Below are positions 16,688 through 24,178 of a stretch of 64,000 bases of DNA, one piece after another. The stretch comes from Bacillota bacterium. GTDB lineage: Bacteria; Bacillota; Sulfobacillia; Sulfobacillales; Sulfobacillaceae. Position 1 is the first letter of the stretch; each line of letters starts with the position of its first letter. The translations under genes and the position numbers were made by a program. The notes under the pieces are model-generated. The model was not told where the DNA came from. It did not search any database and saw only the letters and a list, made by a program, of their open reading frames with translations. The DNA lies in assembly GCA_026627385.1 (NCBI GenBank), contig JAPNUR010000001.1, positions 186,001-250,000 on the forward strand, given 5' to 3'.

Positions 16688-17331
16688 CTGCTTTGGGAAT
16701 CTAACGCATGCAACATCTCATCCAAGCACGGCGGACAGTACCATTGGCCGTCATAGGACGTGGCATAGCTCGACACTACCAGTTCGCCGCAACGAGAGCA
16801 TTGAACGGCATCAAACACTTCAGGGACCTTTTGATAGGGATAATGAGAAAAGGTCTGCACTTGGAAGATTTCATCCCACGGCTTGGTTAAGACGTCCTGA
16901 ATGAGCGGTTCTACCACCCCAGGATCAAGTTCATAAGGCGGCACCCCTTCTGCCCGTAATTTAAAGAAATCCATGGTGAGACACTGACTCATGCGCGCGT
17001 AACGAGGCGTCACGCGAACCGCGCGACCCGTGGAGGGCTCAACGAGCGTCACCGCAAACTTTCCGAACGGTTTGCGCACTAAGTTGCCTTTTCCCACCGT
17101 GCATCCCGTAGCAAACATGACGCCATCGACGAAACACCCAGAAAAATGGTGGTCACCCGTTTCCACGATGGCCACCAATTCGCCGCCACCCCGAGCACGG
17201 GTCACACCCAATATGTCCATGGCCAAATGCCCTGCCCGAAGTCCCTGGGGCATGGCCGGACACTGGTGTCCGTGAAAATATTGCGCGGCTTTCAATTCTT
17301 CCGGTGAAATGACCGTTTCTTCAACTATCAT
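16684..17331 (-). CDS. FmdE-domain protein with C-terminal zinc ribbon
   Basis: Residues about 8-140 form an FmdE domain, named from formylmethanofuran dehydrogenase subunit E: YFHGHQCPAMPQGLRAG near the start and HHFSGCFVDGVMFATGCTVGKGN later supply the conserved His and Cys metal ligands. The end has CSRC and CPPC pairs, a zinc ribbon. Outside methanogens the role of FmdE proteins is unclear; some sit with molybdopterin enzymes. Here it is the first gene of an operon with TauE. A promoter and palindrome lie directly upstream. A second FmdE protein (20681-21352), less like the consensus, is in the arsenic operon. Confidence 0.8.
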   Translation of the reverse strand: MIVEETVISPEELKAAQYFHGHQCPAMPQGLRAGHLAMDILGVTRARGGGELVAIVETGDHHFSGCFVDGVMFATGCTVGKGNLVRKPFGKFAVTLVEPSTGRAVRVTPRYARMSQCLTMDFFKLRAEGVPPYELDPGVVEPLIQDVLTKPWDEIFQVQTFSHYPYQKVPEVFDAVQCSRCGELVVSSYATSYDGQWYCPPCLDEMLHALDSQSR

Positions 17332-17358
17332 GAGTCACGCCTCCTTGATTGACTGTTC

Positions 17359-17398
17359 GATCTAGTCCTAGTCTAGATCACTGTAGCCAATAGATCAA
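17359..17398 (-). promoter_or_regulatory. Promoter and operator-like palindrome for fmdE-tauE
   Basis: On the minus strand TTGATC (17393-17398) and TAGACT (17370-17375) are separated by 17 bases. The -10 lies inside the inverted repeat GATCTAG-7 bases-CTAGATC (17359-17379), which has perfect 7-bp arms. A repressor that binds this repeat would block the -10. The start codon is at 17331 behind GGAGG. Confidence 0.5.
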
Positions 17399-17466
17399 TC
17401 ATTCAAGCGGTGTCGCAAAAAATTTTTTATGATCTATGAAAACCTTTCGGTATTTCGGCCCAGCAC

Positions 17467-18825
17467 CTACGAGCTCCGTACTCTCAACCATTTTTGGGCA
17501 GCCTGCTGTACTGGATCCCAGGGACTACTGAGAGGCGGTGTATAACTTAAATCTAAATCATTCAGGGAATCCACCGTCATCTGATGATAGAGAGCCGTCG
17601 ACAGAATATCGAGCCGCTTGGCGATCTGGCCTTGCCAGTGCCCCACAATTTGCCCCCCTAACAACCGCCCGCTAGGGAGATCGCCCACAAGCGCGACGGT
17701 GATCGGCGTAGCGCCTGGGTAATACACCTTATGATCCCAATCGGTCACGGATGCGCTCAAGGGGTGAAATCCCGCTTGGCGAGCCTCGTGCTCCTTTAAC
17801 CCCGTCCGCCCTATGGCCCAGTCAAACACTTTGACCACCTGCGTGCCGAGCGACCCTTCAAAAGCACGCCGCCCGCCCACCGCATTTTCGCCAGCGATGC
17901 GCCCCTGCTTATGAGCCGTGGTACCTAAGGGCAGATACGTGTAATCCCCTAACAAGCGGTGGTACGTTTCCACACAATCTCCCGCCGCCCAAATGTCGGG
18001 CAAGTTGGTCTTCATATATCGATCCACCCGAATGGCGCCACGAATCCCTACCGCAACGCCGGCCGCCTGAGCCAACGCCGTATCAGGCTGTACGCCCACG
18101 ACCACCAGCACCAAGTCCGTGTCTAAACGCCAGTCAGGCTCACCATGAACAGAAATCCCCCCTCCCGTATCCTCCAACGCTGTCACACGCGCTTTGGTCA
18201 TCACCCGCACCCCGCGAGATTGCATGTGATCTTGCAGCATGCGGCCTAATGCCTCATCAACCGTTGGAAGCACGGTGGGCGCCTGTTCCACCAGGGTCAC
18301 CTCAATCTGGCGGCGCGTCAGCGCGTCAGCCATCTCTACCCCAATATAGCCGGCGCCAATGATGACAGCCGATTGTGGTTTGGCCGTTGTCAAGAAAGTT
18401 TCGAGTCGGAAACTGTCATCCATGCTGTGCAATAAGAATACCCAGGGCGACTCAATCCCCGGCAAGGATGGTCGGATGGGCCGGGCACCCGTGGCCACCA
18501 CCAACCGGTCATAGGGAAGCCGACTTTCTTGGTGATCACCGCGGTCAAGAGACACCGCATGCTCCGCGGCATGAATAGCGGTCACCCATGTGTTGAGGCG
18601 AAGATGGATACCCAGAGACTCGATGTCATTTTGCGTGCGATGCGCGAGCGCCTCCCATCGCTCAATTTCCCCGCTCAAATAAAAGGGAAGGCCACAGATG
18701 CTAAAGTTGGGATACGCATCTCCTAACAGCAAGGTGATTTCGATGTCGCGATCGAGTTCCCGCGCCCTCAAAGCAGCGCTGATTCCGGCGTCACTGCCTC
18801 CAACAATCACTAGATGCATGGTCAA
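17467..18825 (-). CDS. CoA-disulfide reductase-like flavoprotein
   Basis: The protein is a class III pyridine-nucleotide disulfide oxidoreductase. The N-terminal FAD fold has VIVGGSDAGISAA (residues 6-18). The single active-site cysteine is C44 in NFSICGLPFYLSG, as in CoA-disulfide reductase, NADH oxidase and persulfide reductases. The NAD fold follows (VIIGAGYIGVEMADAL). IWAAGDC is the second FAD motif, and a dimerisation domain follows. No rhodanese domain is attached. Likely substrates are CoA disulfide, persulfides or polysulfide. It is the last gene of the ars operon, 59 bases after arsB. ATG at 18819 (third codon) and TTG at 18825 share the same GAGGAG site. Confidence 0.82.
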   Translation of the reverse strand: MTMHLVIVGGSDAGISAALRARELDRDIEITLLLGDAYPNFSICGLPFYLSGEIERWEALAHRTQNDIESLGIHLRLNTWVTAIHAAEHAVSLDRGDHQESRLPYDRLVVATGARPIRPSLPGIESPWVFLLHSMDDSFRLETFLTTAKPQSAVIIGAGYIGVEMADALTRRQIEVTLVEQAPTVLPTVDEALGRMLQDHMQSRGVRVMTKARVTALEDTGGGISVHGEPDWRLDTDLVLVVVGVQPDTALAQAAGVAVGIRGAIRVDRYMKTNLPDIWAAGDCVETYHRLLGDYTYLPLGTTAHKQGRIAGENAVGGRRAFEGSLGTQVVKVFDWAIGRTGLKEHEARQAGFHPLSASVTDWDHKVYYPGATPITVALVGDLPSGRLLGGQIVGHWQGQIAKRLDILSTALYHQMTVDSLNDLDLSYTPPLSSPWDPVQQAAQKWLRVRSS

Positions 18826-18884
18826 GCACTCTCCTCGTTGAAATAACCATCAACACCAATCACGATGTTAAGAACCCGCTCGTG

Positions 18885-20183
18885 CTATCGGAGCATGACC
18901 CAACTCCATCCCCACAGCGCCACCAACGTCACCAACAATACCGGCACCGTCAGGGTAAGGCCAACGCGCATATAATAGCCCCAGCTAATCCGGATATCCC
19001 GTCGCTCCAAGACATTTAGCCATAAGAGGGTCGCCAGCGATCCAATGGGGGTGAACTTCGGTCCTAAGTCGCACCCAATCACATTGGCGTAGGCCATTAA
19101 ATGTCTCACGTTAGCGTGCACCACCGCTTGATGAATGGCCAAGGCGCCAATCATCACGGTGGGCATGTTATTCATGACGGACGATAAAATCGCAGCAATA
19201 AACCCGGTTCCGATGGTGGCCCAGAACGTATTGTGGCTGGCCAGGGCGCTCAACACCTCTGACAGCAAGTGGGTCAAACCGGCGTTTCTTAGCCCAAACA
19301 CCACCACGTACATGCCGATGGAAAACACCACAACCTTCCAGGGCGCCTCCAGCACCAGGCGCTTCACCGGGATATTCGGACTGCGATAGCTGACAGCTAA
19401 AAACACCAGCGCGGCCGATCCGGCAAACAGGGACACCGGCCAATGCAAAATTTGACTTAAAAAGTAACCGCCAAGCAACAAGGCTAAAATGATCCACGAC
19501 ACGCGAAAGACCTTGGGATCCCGGATGGCCTCTTCCGGAGCCTTCAACGCATTGACCTCAGCGGTTCGAGGCAGGTCGCGGCGGTAAAACCAGTAAAGCA
19601 CCGTCAGACTCGCCCCAAGTGCAACGATATCCACGGGCAGCATGCGGACCATAAAGTGAATAAACCCCAGGTGAAAAAAGTCCGCCGAGACAATATTGAC
19701 CAAGTTGGAGACCACGAGCGGCAGCGACGTGGTATCGGCGATAAAGCCACTAGTCATCACCAAGGCGATGGTCGCCCGCGAGCCGAATCCCAGCGCGCGA
19801 ATTTCGGCAATCATAATCGGCGTGAGAATGAGTGCCGCCCCATCATTCGCAAAAAACATCGCGACCATGGCGCCGAGTATTCCCAAGAGCAAGAACAGCC
19901 GGATACCGCGCCCTCGAGACGCTCTGGCCATCCAAAGGGCCGCCCATTCGAAAAAACCTGCGGCATCCAAAATCAGCGAAATCAAAATGACGGCGACAAA
20001 CGTCAGCGTTGCATCCCAGACAATCCCGATCACTTCGCCAACATTGGCCCAGGAGACAATGTGCAAGACCAACGCCAGGGTTCCCCCCACGGCGGCGGTC
20101 CATCCAATGGACAATCCTCGCGGTTGAATGATGACCAGGGCCAACACGACTACAAAGAGCCCTATCGCCAACGCTGTGTGCAT
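18885..20183 (-). CDS. arsB: Arsenite efflux permease ArsB (ArsB/NhaD superfamily)
   Basis: This 432-residue polytopic protein with 10-12 membrane helices matches ArsB in length and in landmark segments: FFANDGAALILTPIMIAEIR, TSLPLVVSNLVNIVSADFF and SVMNNMPTVMIGALAI with NVIGCDLGPKFTPIGSLATLLWL near the end. ArsB expels arsenite or antimonite, powered by the membrane potential, or by ATP when joined to ArsA; both ArsA halves are encoded upstream. Its ATG directly follows the stop codon of the OsmC-like gene, so translation is coupled. It is the transport core of the operon. Confidence 0.9.
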   Translation of the reverse strand: MHTALAIGLFVVVLALVIIQPRGLSIGWTAAVGGTLALVLHIVSWANVGEVIGIVWDATLTFVAVILISLILDAAGFFEWAALWMARASRGRGIRLFLLLGILGAMVAMFFANDGAALILTPIMIAEIRALGFGSRATIALVMTSGFIADTTSLPLVVSNLVNIVSADFFHLGFIHFMVRMLPVDIVALGASLTVLYWFYRRDLPRTAEVNALKAPEEAIRDPKVFRVSWIILALLLGGYFLSQILHWPVSLFAGSAALVFLAVSYRSPNIPVKRLVLEAPWKVVVFSIGMYVVVFGLRNAGLTHLLSEVLSALASHNTFWATIGTGFIAAILSSVMNNMPTVMIGALAIHQAVVHANVRHLMAYANVIGCDLGPKFTPIGSLATLLWLNVLERRDIRISWGYYMRVGLTLTVPVLLVTLVALWGWSWVMLR

Positions 20184-20618
20184 TCACGCATCCCCCGTAG
20201 GTGCCTCGCCGTCCGGGCTCTGGTGATGAAGTTCTCCGGTGACCTGGATCACCCCGGCCAACGTCTGAAACACGGTACTGTTCTTTTCTGCCAACTGTTG
20301 CAGCCGCTCCACGCGCTCCCGGGGCAACGAAGAGACGACCCGGAGCGTATAGTGGATGGCCGCCACGCGGGGCGGCCGGTCCTCCCGCGTCGCAACAAGG
20401 GAAATGGCCATCCCGTCGATGGGGAGATGCGACAACTCCGCCACCATTTGCAGTGACGTTAAAAGACACGTTCCCATGGCAGTTAGCAACGTTTCCACGG
20501 GATTGAATCCCACCGTCGGATCGCCTCGCCGTGCCCCCAGGGTCAGCGAAAACTCCCGCGTGCTAGCGACCGCGCGGTTTGCATCTTGCCGAGTGACTGT
20601 CACTGAATACTGCTGCAT
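20184..20618 (-). CDS. OsmC-family protein with a single conserved cysteine
   Basis: This 144-residue protein has the OsmC/Ohr fold with the helix NPVETLLTAMGTCLLTSLQM, which carries the first (peroxidatic) cysteine. The second motif, normally CPV..TL, reads NSTVFQTL here, so the resolving Cys is Ser and the protein has no other cysteine. Canonical thiol-peroxidase chemistry therefore seems unlikely; thiol or persulfide binding is possible. The ATG at 20618 is preferred because AGAGGAG lies 5 bases upstream. It sits between the FmdE gene and arsB and its stop touches the arsB start. Confidence 0.8.
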   Translation of the reverse strand: MQQYSVTVTRQDANRAVASTREFSLTLGARRGDPTVGFNPVETLLTAMGTCLLTSLQMVAELSHLPIDGMAISLVATREDRPPRVAAIHYTLRVVSSLPRERVERLQQLAEKNSTVFQTLAGVIQVTGELHHQSPDGEAPTGDA

Positions 20619-20680
20619 ATGAACTCCTCTCGATCGCACTCAGGGCCGGAGAGAACTCCGGCCCCCTCACGTGGATACGC

Positions 20681-21352
20681 TCACGGTTCCTTGAACAACA
20701 CGTCCGTCCGCGTTCCCAGCCGAAGAAAGGGCACTGTTTCCCATTGCCAATTTTCCAAGCGTTCCACCACATACATGGTTGACGGTTCGTGGGTCAGCAA
20801 CTCGGTGCGCACCCACTGCCATTGCGCCTCCCGGAGTCCATCCACGTCCTCTTGAGTGGCCGCCTGTTGACTCACGAGCCGTGCCTCCCATTGCGCCAGT
20901 TCAGCAGGGTACACACCCGGTCGTTCAACCGCGCGAATGGTTTCCTGCGTGGATATCCGCTGAACAATGAACCACACCCCGGGAATGTCCCGAACATCCT
21001 GGGTATTGAACCGAATCCGGCCACCGGTCAAATAGGCGGCCACATCGCCTAGGCAAGGACTGTTGCGGGACAACACCCGAAGATCCGTCCGATCAATCAC
21101 CCCATTGGAAAACAAGGTGCTGAGTCCTTCCGACAAGGCCATCGCGCCGCGAAACAATCCGTCACAGGCGTGCCCGTGAAATTTGACCAGGTCCTTCACC
21201 GTAATGGTCTTGACGCCCGGCGCGTAGCGACCGTGGCTGGACTCGGTGTCATGAACCTGAAACGTTGGTAAATATGGGGATTCCGCTGCCCATCGCGGCC
21301 AGTACCAGTCGGGCTCATTATCCCGCGTGCAACTGTGTTCCAACGTGTCCAT
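20681..21352 (-). CDS. FmdE-like protein of the ars operon
   Basis: The 223-residue protein has a central FmdE-like domain: VKDLVKFHGHACDGLFRGAM carries His and Cys of the first metal site, and SPCLGDVAAYLTGGRIRFNT matches the second block. The N-terminal 50 residues (containing WYWPRWAAESPY) and the C-terminal 70 (SMYVV-like region) are family-unspecific, and no zinc ribbon is present. Role unknown; a metal-bound thiol function fits the neighbours. Its ATG lies 2 bases after the DsrE stop codon, so the two are tightly coupled. Confidence 0.7.
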   Translation of the reverse strand: MDTLEHSCTRDNEPDWYWPRWAAESPYLPTFQVHDTESSHGRYAPGVKTITVKDLVKFHGHACDGLFRGAMALSEGLSTLFSNGVIDRTDLRVLSRNSPCLGDVAAYLTGGRIRFNTQDVRDIPGVWFIVQRISTQETIRAVERPGVYPAELAQWEARLVSQQAATQEDVDGLREAQWQWVRTELLTHEPSTMYVVERLENWQWETVPFLRLGTRTDVLFKEP

Positions 21353-21354
21353 GG

Positions 21355-21705
21355 CTAAAACGTCAGCACCGTGAAGCCATCGCGCGCGTAACGGGAAAAC
21401 GCGTCGCGGGCAAACTCTGCCTTCACTCCCGCTGCGTTCGCCGCATCCGCCAAACTCCAGTTATTGAGTTGATTCGTGCAGGCCCCAATCACAACCCCGG
21501 CTTCCACCAATTCACGAATGAGCTGCCCCAATTCGCTATCCATCTGGCCCAATAACTTAAGACCTTGGGTAAACAAGAAGACCTCGACCTCCTCGATCTC
21601 GTTCTCCTGGCGCGCGTCATAAATCCGCTTCGCCACATGGAGCCCGGCCATGGCCCGACCGGGATTATCCTCCCCGGATAGCAAGACAATCGCTATTTTT
21701 GCCAT
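21355..21705 (-). CDS. DsrE/DsrF-family protein
   Basis: This 116-residue protein has the DsrE-like alpha/beta fold, beginning AKIAIVLLSGEDNPGRAMAG and with GVVIGACTNQLNNWSL carrying the only cysteine (about residue 76) at the position used by DsrE-type proteins to hold persulfide sulfur. Known relatives pass sulfane sulfur to TusA or to reductases. Here it is the sixth gene of the arsenic operon. A 90-base gap separates it from arsA2, the largest within the operon upstream of arsB, with a strong GGAGGG site before the ATG. Sulfur binding by this protein is inferred. Confidence 0.78.
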   Translation of the reverse strand: MAKIAIVLLSGEDNPGRAMAGLHVAKRIYDARQENEIEEVEVFLFTQGLKLLGQMDSELGQLIRELVEAGVVIGACTNQLNNWSLADAANAAGVKAEFARDAFSRYARDGFTVLTF

Positions 21706-21795
21706 CGTTCTACCCTCCTATCATTTTTCTGCCTGCGCATTCCCCTTCTTGGGGGATAGCTAAGAGGGGGTCAAGCGCGCTAGCCTAGCAATGGT

Positions 21796-22719
21796 CTAGG
21801 AAGACGCCGACGCGACAGGGGATAAACCCCAAATCGCCTCAATCCCCTCCTGATAAATTTCCCTGGCGGTCGCTCGGATACGATCGATGCCCTCAATATC
21901 CTCGGCATACAGAGGGACCGTCAGAATTTGCTCGGTCGCAAAGTGGTCCCGCAGCTGCTGCAAATAGCGCGCCTGCATCTGAAACCGCGAGTAAAACAGG
22001 GGGTCTTCCTTCACCTCCTGAGGCAGCACTTGATTGACCACCACGTGGGTAGTCTGAATCCCCACCGTGGCAAGTTCCCTAACGGCCCGCTCGGCCTCGA
22101 GAATCGGTGTGGCCTCAGGATAGACAACAAAGGCCATTTTCGTCACCGCAGCGTCTCGCAGAACATCCAGTACTTGGTGAATCTGTTCCGCTTCTGGGGA
22201 CGGCGATGCTCCGCCTTCCGATCCCGTGACCCGGAGGGATAACTGCTGGCTATAGTCATACGGTAGCGACAAGAGCCGCAAGGTATGGCCCGTAGGCGCC
22301 GTGTCAAACACCACGAGGGGCCACGTGGGCGCTAACAAGAGTTCTAAAAAGCGCTGGAACACGGCCACTTCCTCTGTGCAGGGGCTCGCCAGCTCTTCGT
22401 TAAGGCGTTTTAAACTCTCCGGGTCATGGGATAACCCGCTTTCTTGAATAACTCGCTCGCGATATTGCGCGGTCGCAACATGAGGATCGATACACGCCAC
22501 CGACAGGTTGGGCACGAACTCCACCTCTTGGACCCGGTGACTCACCGTCGTCTGGAGAACCCAGCCTATGTGCACCGCGGGGTCGGTCGTCACCAAGAGG
22601 GTGCGATACCCTGCCTCCGCGGCGGCGACGGCCGTGATAGTCGCCAACGTCGTCTTACCCACCCCACCTTTACCGGAAAAGAAGAGACGACGGATGTCCT
22701 GCACACTAGGCGACAACAT
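21796..22719 (-). CDS. arsA: Arsenite-transporting ATPase, ArsA2-type half
   Basis: This is one half of the ArsA pump ATPase. The P-loop is GKGGVGKT (residues 16-23), the signature DTAPTGHTLRLL begins at 139, and C114 in SPCTEEVAVFQRF matches the metalloid-binding Cys of the second half of classical ArsA (Cys422 in the E. coli plasmid protein). In most characterised systems both halves are one polypeptide; here the two are separate genes. It begins within the 3' end of arsA1 (14-bp overlap) and acts with ArsB at the membrane. Confidence 0.9.
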   Translation of the reverse strand: MLSPSVQDIRRLFFSGKGGVGKTTLATITAVAAAEAGYRTLLVTTDPAVHIGWVLQTTVSHRVQEVEFVPNLSVACIDPHVATAQYRERVIQESGLSHDPESLKRLNEELASPCTEEVAVFQRFLELLLAPTWPLVVFDTAPTGHTLRLLSLPYDYSQQLSLRVTGSEGGASPSPEAEQIHQVLDVLRDAAVTKMAFVVYPEATPILEAERAVRELATVGIQTTHVVVNQVLPQEVKEDPLFYSRFQMQARYLQQLRDHFATEQILTVPLYAEDIEGIDRIRATAREIYQEGIEAIWGLSPVASASS

Positions 22720-23575
22720 TTTGGGCCACCCACTTTCTCAAGCCGCGCAAGCGGCCAATGCCTTTAATCTCGTCCGGCTGCAGCGGTACCTCCACCCTGT
22801 CATCAAACATTCCCCTAAACGCCTCTATGGCTGCTTGCTGCTGCTGATAACGTGCGCGGAGAAAGGGCAGCCGAGTCGATTCTTCAGGGATCATGCCATT
22901 AATGACCAACCGCTGGTTTCTAAGACCGATTTCCCGCAATTCCTGCGCGGCCCGAAGCGTCTCCTCCACACCGGTCCGCTCGGGCCGCATGACCAATACC
23001 AACGTTGTTTCCTGGGGATCCTGGAGCTTTACCATAGCTAGCCGATACTGTTCAAGGGAGGATTGCAACTGATCAACCGGTCCCATACAGGTTTGACCAC
23101 TCCCCCCCGCGCTGTCTTCAATGTGCCTGGACCAGGCCGCGGGCAAGGCCAACAAACGCAAAGTGTGGCCTGTAGGCGCAGTGTCGAACACCACCCAATC
23201 GTATTGAGGCTCTAACAGGCTCTGGATAAACTGGTCAAATCCGGCGATATCGACCGCACAGGGGCCACTCATTTGTTCAGCGAGAGTCTGAATGACGTCA
23301 TCGGGCAATGCACCCCTTAATGGCATCAAGGCACGCTCCCGATAGGTATCGGCGGCTATCTGCGCGTCAATTTCTTGGGCCGTGAGCCGGGGAACGTTCC
23401 TGATGCTGACGGGGTGGGGCCCAATCGGTTGCTCGAAAATGTCGGCGAGATTGGAAGCGGGGTCGGTGGTCACCACCAGCGTGCGATACCCTGCATCCGC
23501 TAGCCAAACCGCAGTCGCAGCCGCTAAACTCGTCTTGCCTACTCCGCCCTTACCCGAAAAAAACACCGTTGGCAT
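22706..23575 (-). CDS. arsA: Arsenite-transporting ATPase, ArsA1-type half
   Basis: This 289-residue half-ArsA has P-loop GKGGVGKT (residues 8-15), DPASNLADIFEQP and DTAPTGHTLRLL (131-142). C106 in SGPCAVDIAGFDQF and C163 in GGSGQTCMGPVDQ correspond to the first-half metalloid cysteines (113 and 172 in the E. coli plasmid ArsA), so together with C114 of ArsA2 the three-cysteine As(III)/Sb(III) site can form. ATG at 23575 is used because GGTGAGG lies 5 bases before it; the frame opens four codons earlier. It overlaps arsA2 and lies 15 bases after arsD. Confidence 0.9.
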   Translation of the reverse strand: MPTVFFSGKGGVGKTSLAAATAVWLADAGYRTLVVTTDPASNLADIFEQPIGPHPVSIRNVPRLTAQEIDAQIAADTYRERALMPLRGALPDDVIQTLAEQMSGPCAVDIAGFDQFIQSLLEPQYDWVVFDTAPTGHTLRLLALPAAWSRHIEDSAGGSGQTCMGPVDQLQSSLEQYRLAMVKLQDPQETTLVLVMRPERTGVEETLRAAQELREIGLRNQRLVINGMIPEESTRLPFLRARYQQQQAAIEAFRGMFDDRVEVPLQPDEIKGIGRLRGLRKWVAQNVVA

Positions 23576-23590
23576 AGTACACCTCACCGA

Positions 23591-23893
23591 TTAATCCAAC
23601 ATCATTTCGGCCACGACCTCATCATACGAGGGATAGCGTCCCGACCATTTGATTGCCCCGTTCACAGCCACCAGGGGAAGACATTTGACGCCCCCGGTCA
23701 CGATTTTTTGGTACACCACCGGATTTTGCAAAAATTGCTGGGGATGACGGCTCAATTGGTAGCGTGCGACACTAACGCCGCGCCGTTGCAACCACTCGAC
23801 AACCTGGGCCGCTTGTATTAAAGCCGGATCCGGGGCCGCGCCGCATATGCCTGTACTACAACATAGTTCCGGATCGAAGATTTCTACTGTCAT
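23591..23893 (-). CDS. arsD: Arsenic metallochaperone ArsD
   Basis: The 100-residue protein has the ArsD thioredoxin-like fold and the metalloid-binding cysteines C11, C12 and C17 in FDPELCCSTGICG; KCLPLVAVNG later is also typical. ArsD collects As(III) or Sb(III), usually from glutathione-type thiols, and delivers it to ArsA. The protein lacks the vicinal Cys pairs found near the C-terminus of longer ArsD proteins. It lies between the CMD-domain gene (3-base gap) and arsA1. Confidence 0.92.
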   Translation of the reverse strand: MTVEIFDPELCCSTGICGAAPDPALIQAAQVVEWLQRRGVSVARYQLSRHPQQFLQNPVVYQKIVTGGVKCLPLVAVNGAIKWSGRYPSYDEVVAEMMLD

Positions 23894-23896
23894 CCG

Positions 23897-24169
23897 TTAT
23901 CCCTCCGAACAGCCACAGTCCGGCCCACAACATCCGGACGACCCCGCAACCACGGGAATATCTAAGCGCTGGTTCAAGGTCCTCACTAAAGAATCCATGT
24001 TGAGCAGGGCCTTCACGCGGATGGCGCGAGCCAGGTCGAGCGATTCTTGAATGTCTTCCTCACTGACACCGGCACGCTTTAACGCATTCCAATGCGTTTC
24101 GAGGCAATCCGAACAGCCCGCTGCCCAGGAAGCCGCCAACTGGATCAATTCGCGCGTCGTATTATCCAT
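23897..24169 (-). CDS. AhpD-like (CMD) protein with cysteine-rich tail
   Basis: Residues 1-65 form a carboxymuconolactone-decarboxylase/AhpD-type helical domain with the redox motif CSDCLETH (C19, C22, H26), the CxxCxxxH arrangement of AhpD. A short linker is followed by SSGCCGPDCGCSEG with C80, C81, C85 and C87, a thiol-dense tail that looks suited to binding As(III) or a metal. Similar small CMD proteins occur in arsenic operons but their role is not settled. It is the second gene after arsR, 9 bases downstream. Confidence 0.75.
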   Translation of the reverse strand: MDNTTRELIQLAASWAAGCSDCLETHWNALKRAGVSEEDIQESLDLARAIRVKALLNMDSLVRTLNQRLDIPVVAGSSGCCGPDCGCSEG

Positions 24170-24178
24170 CGTATCCTC

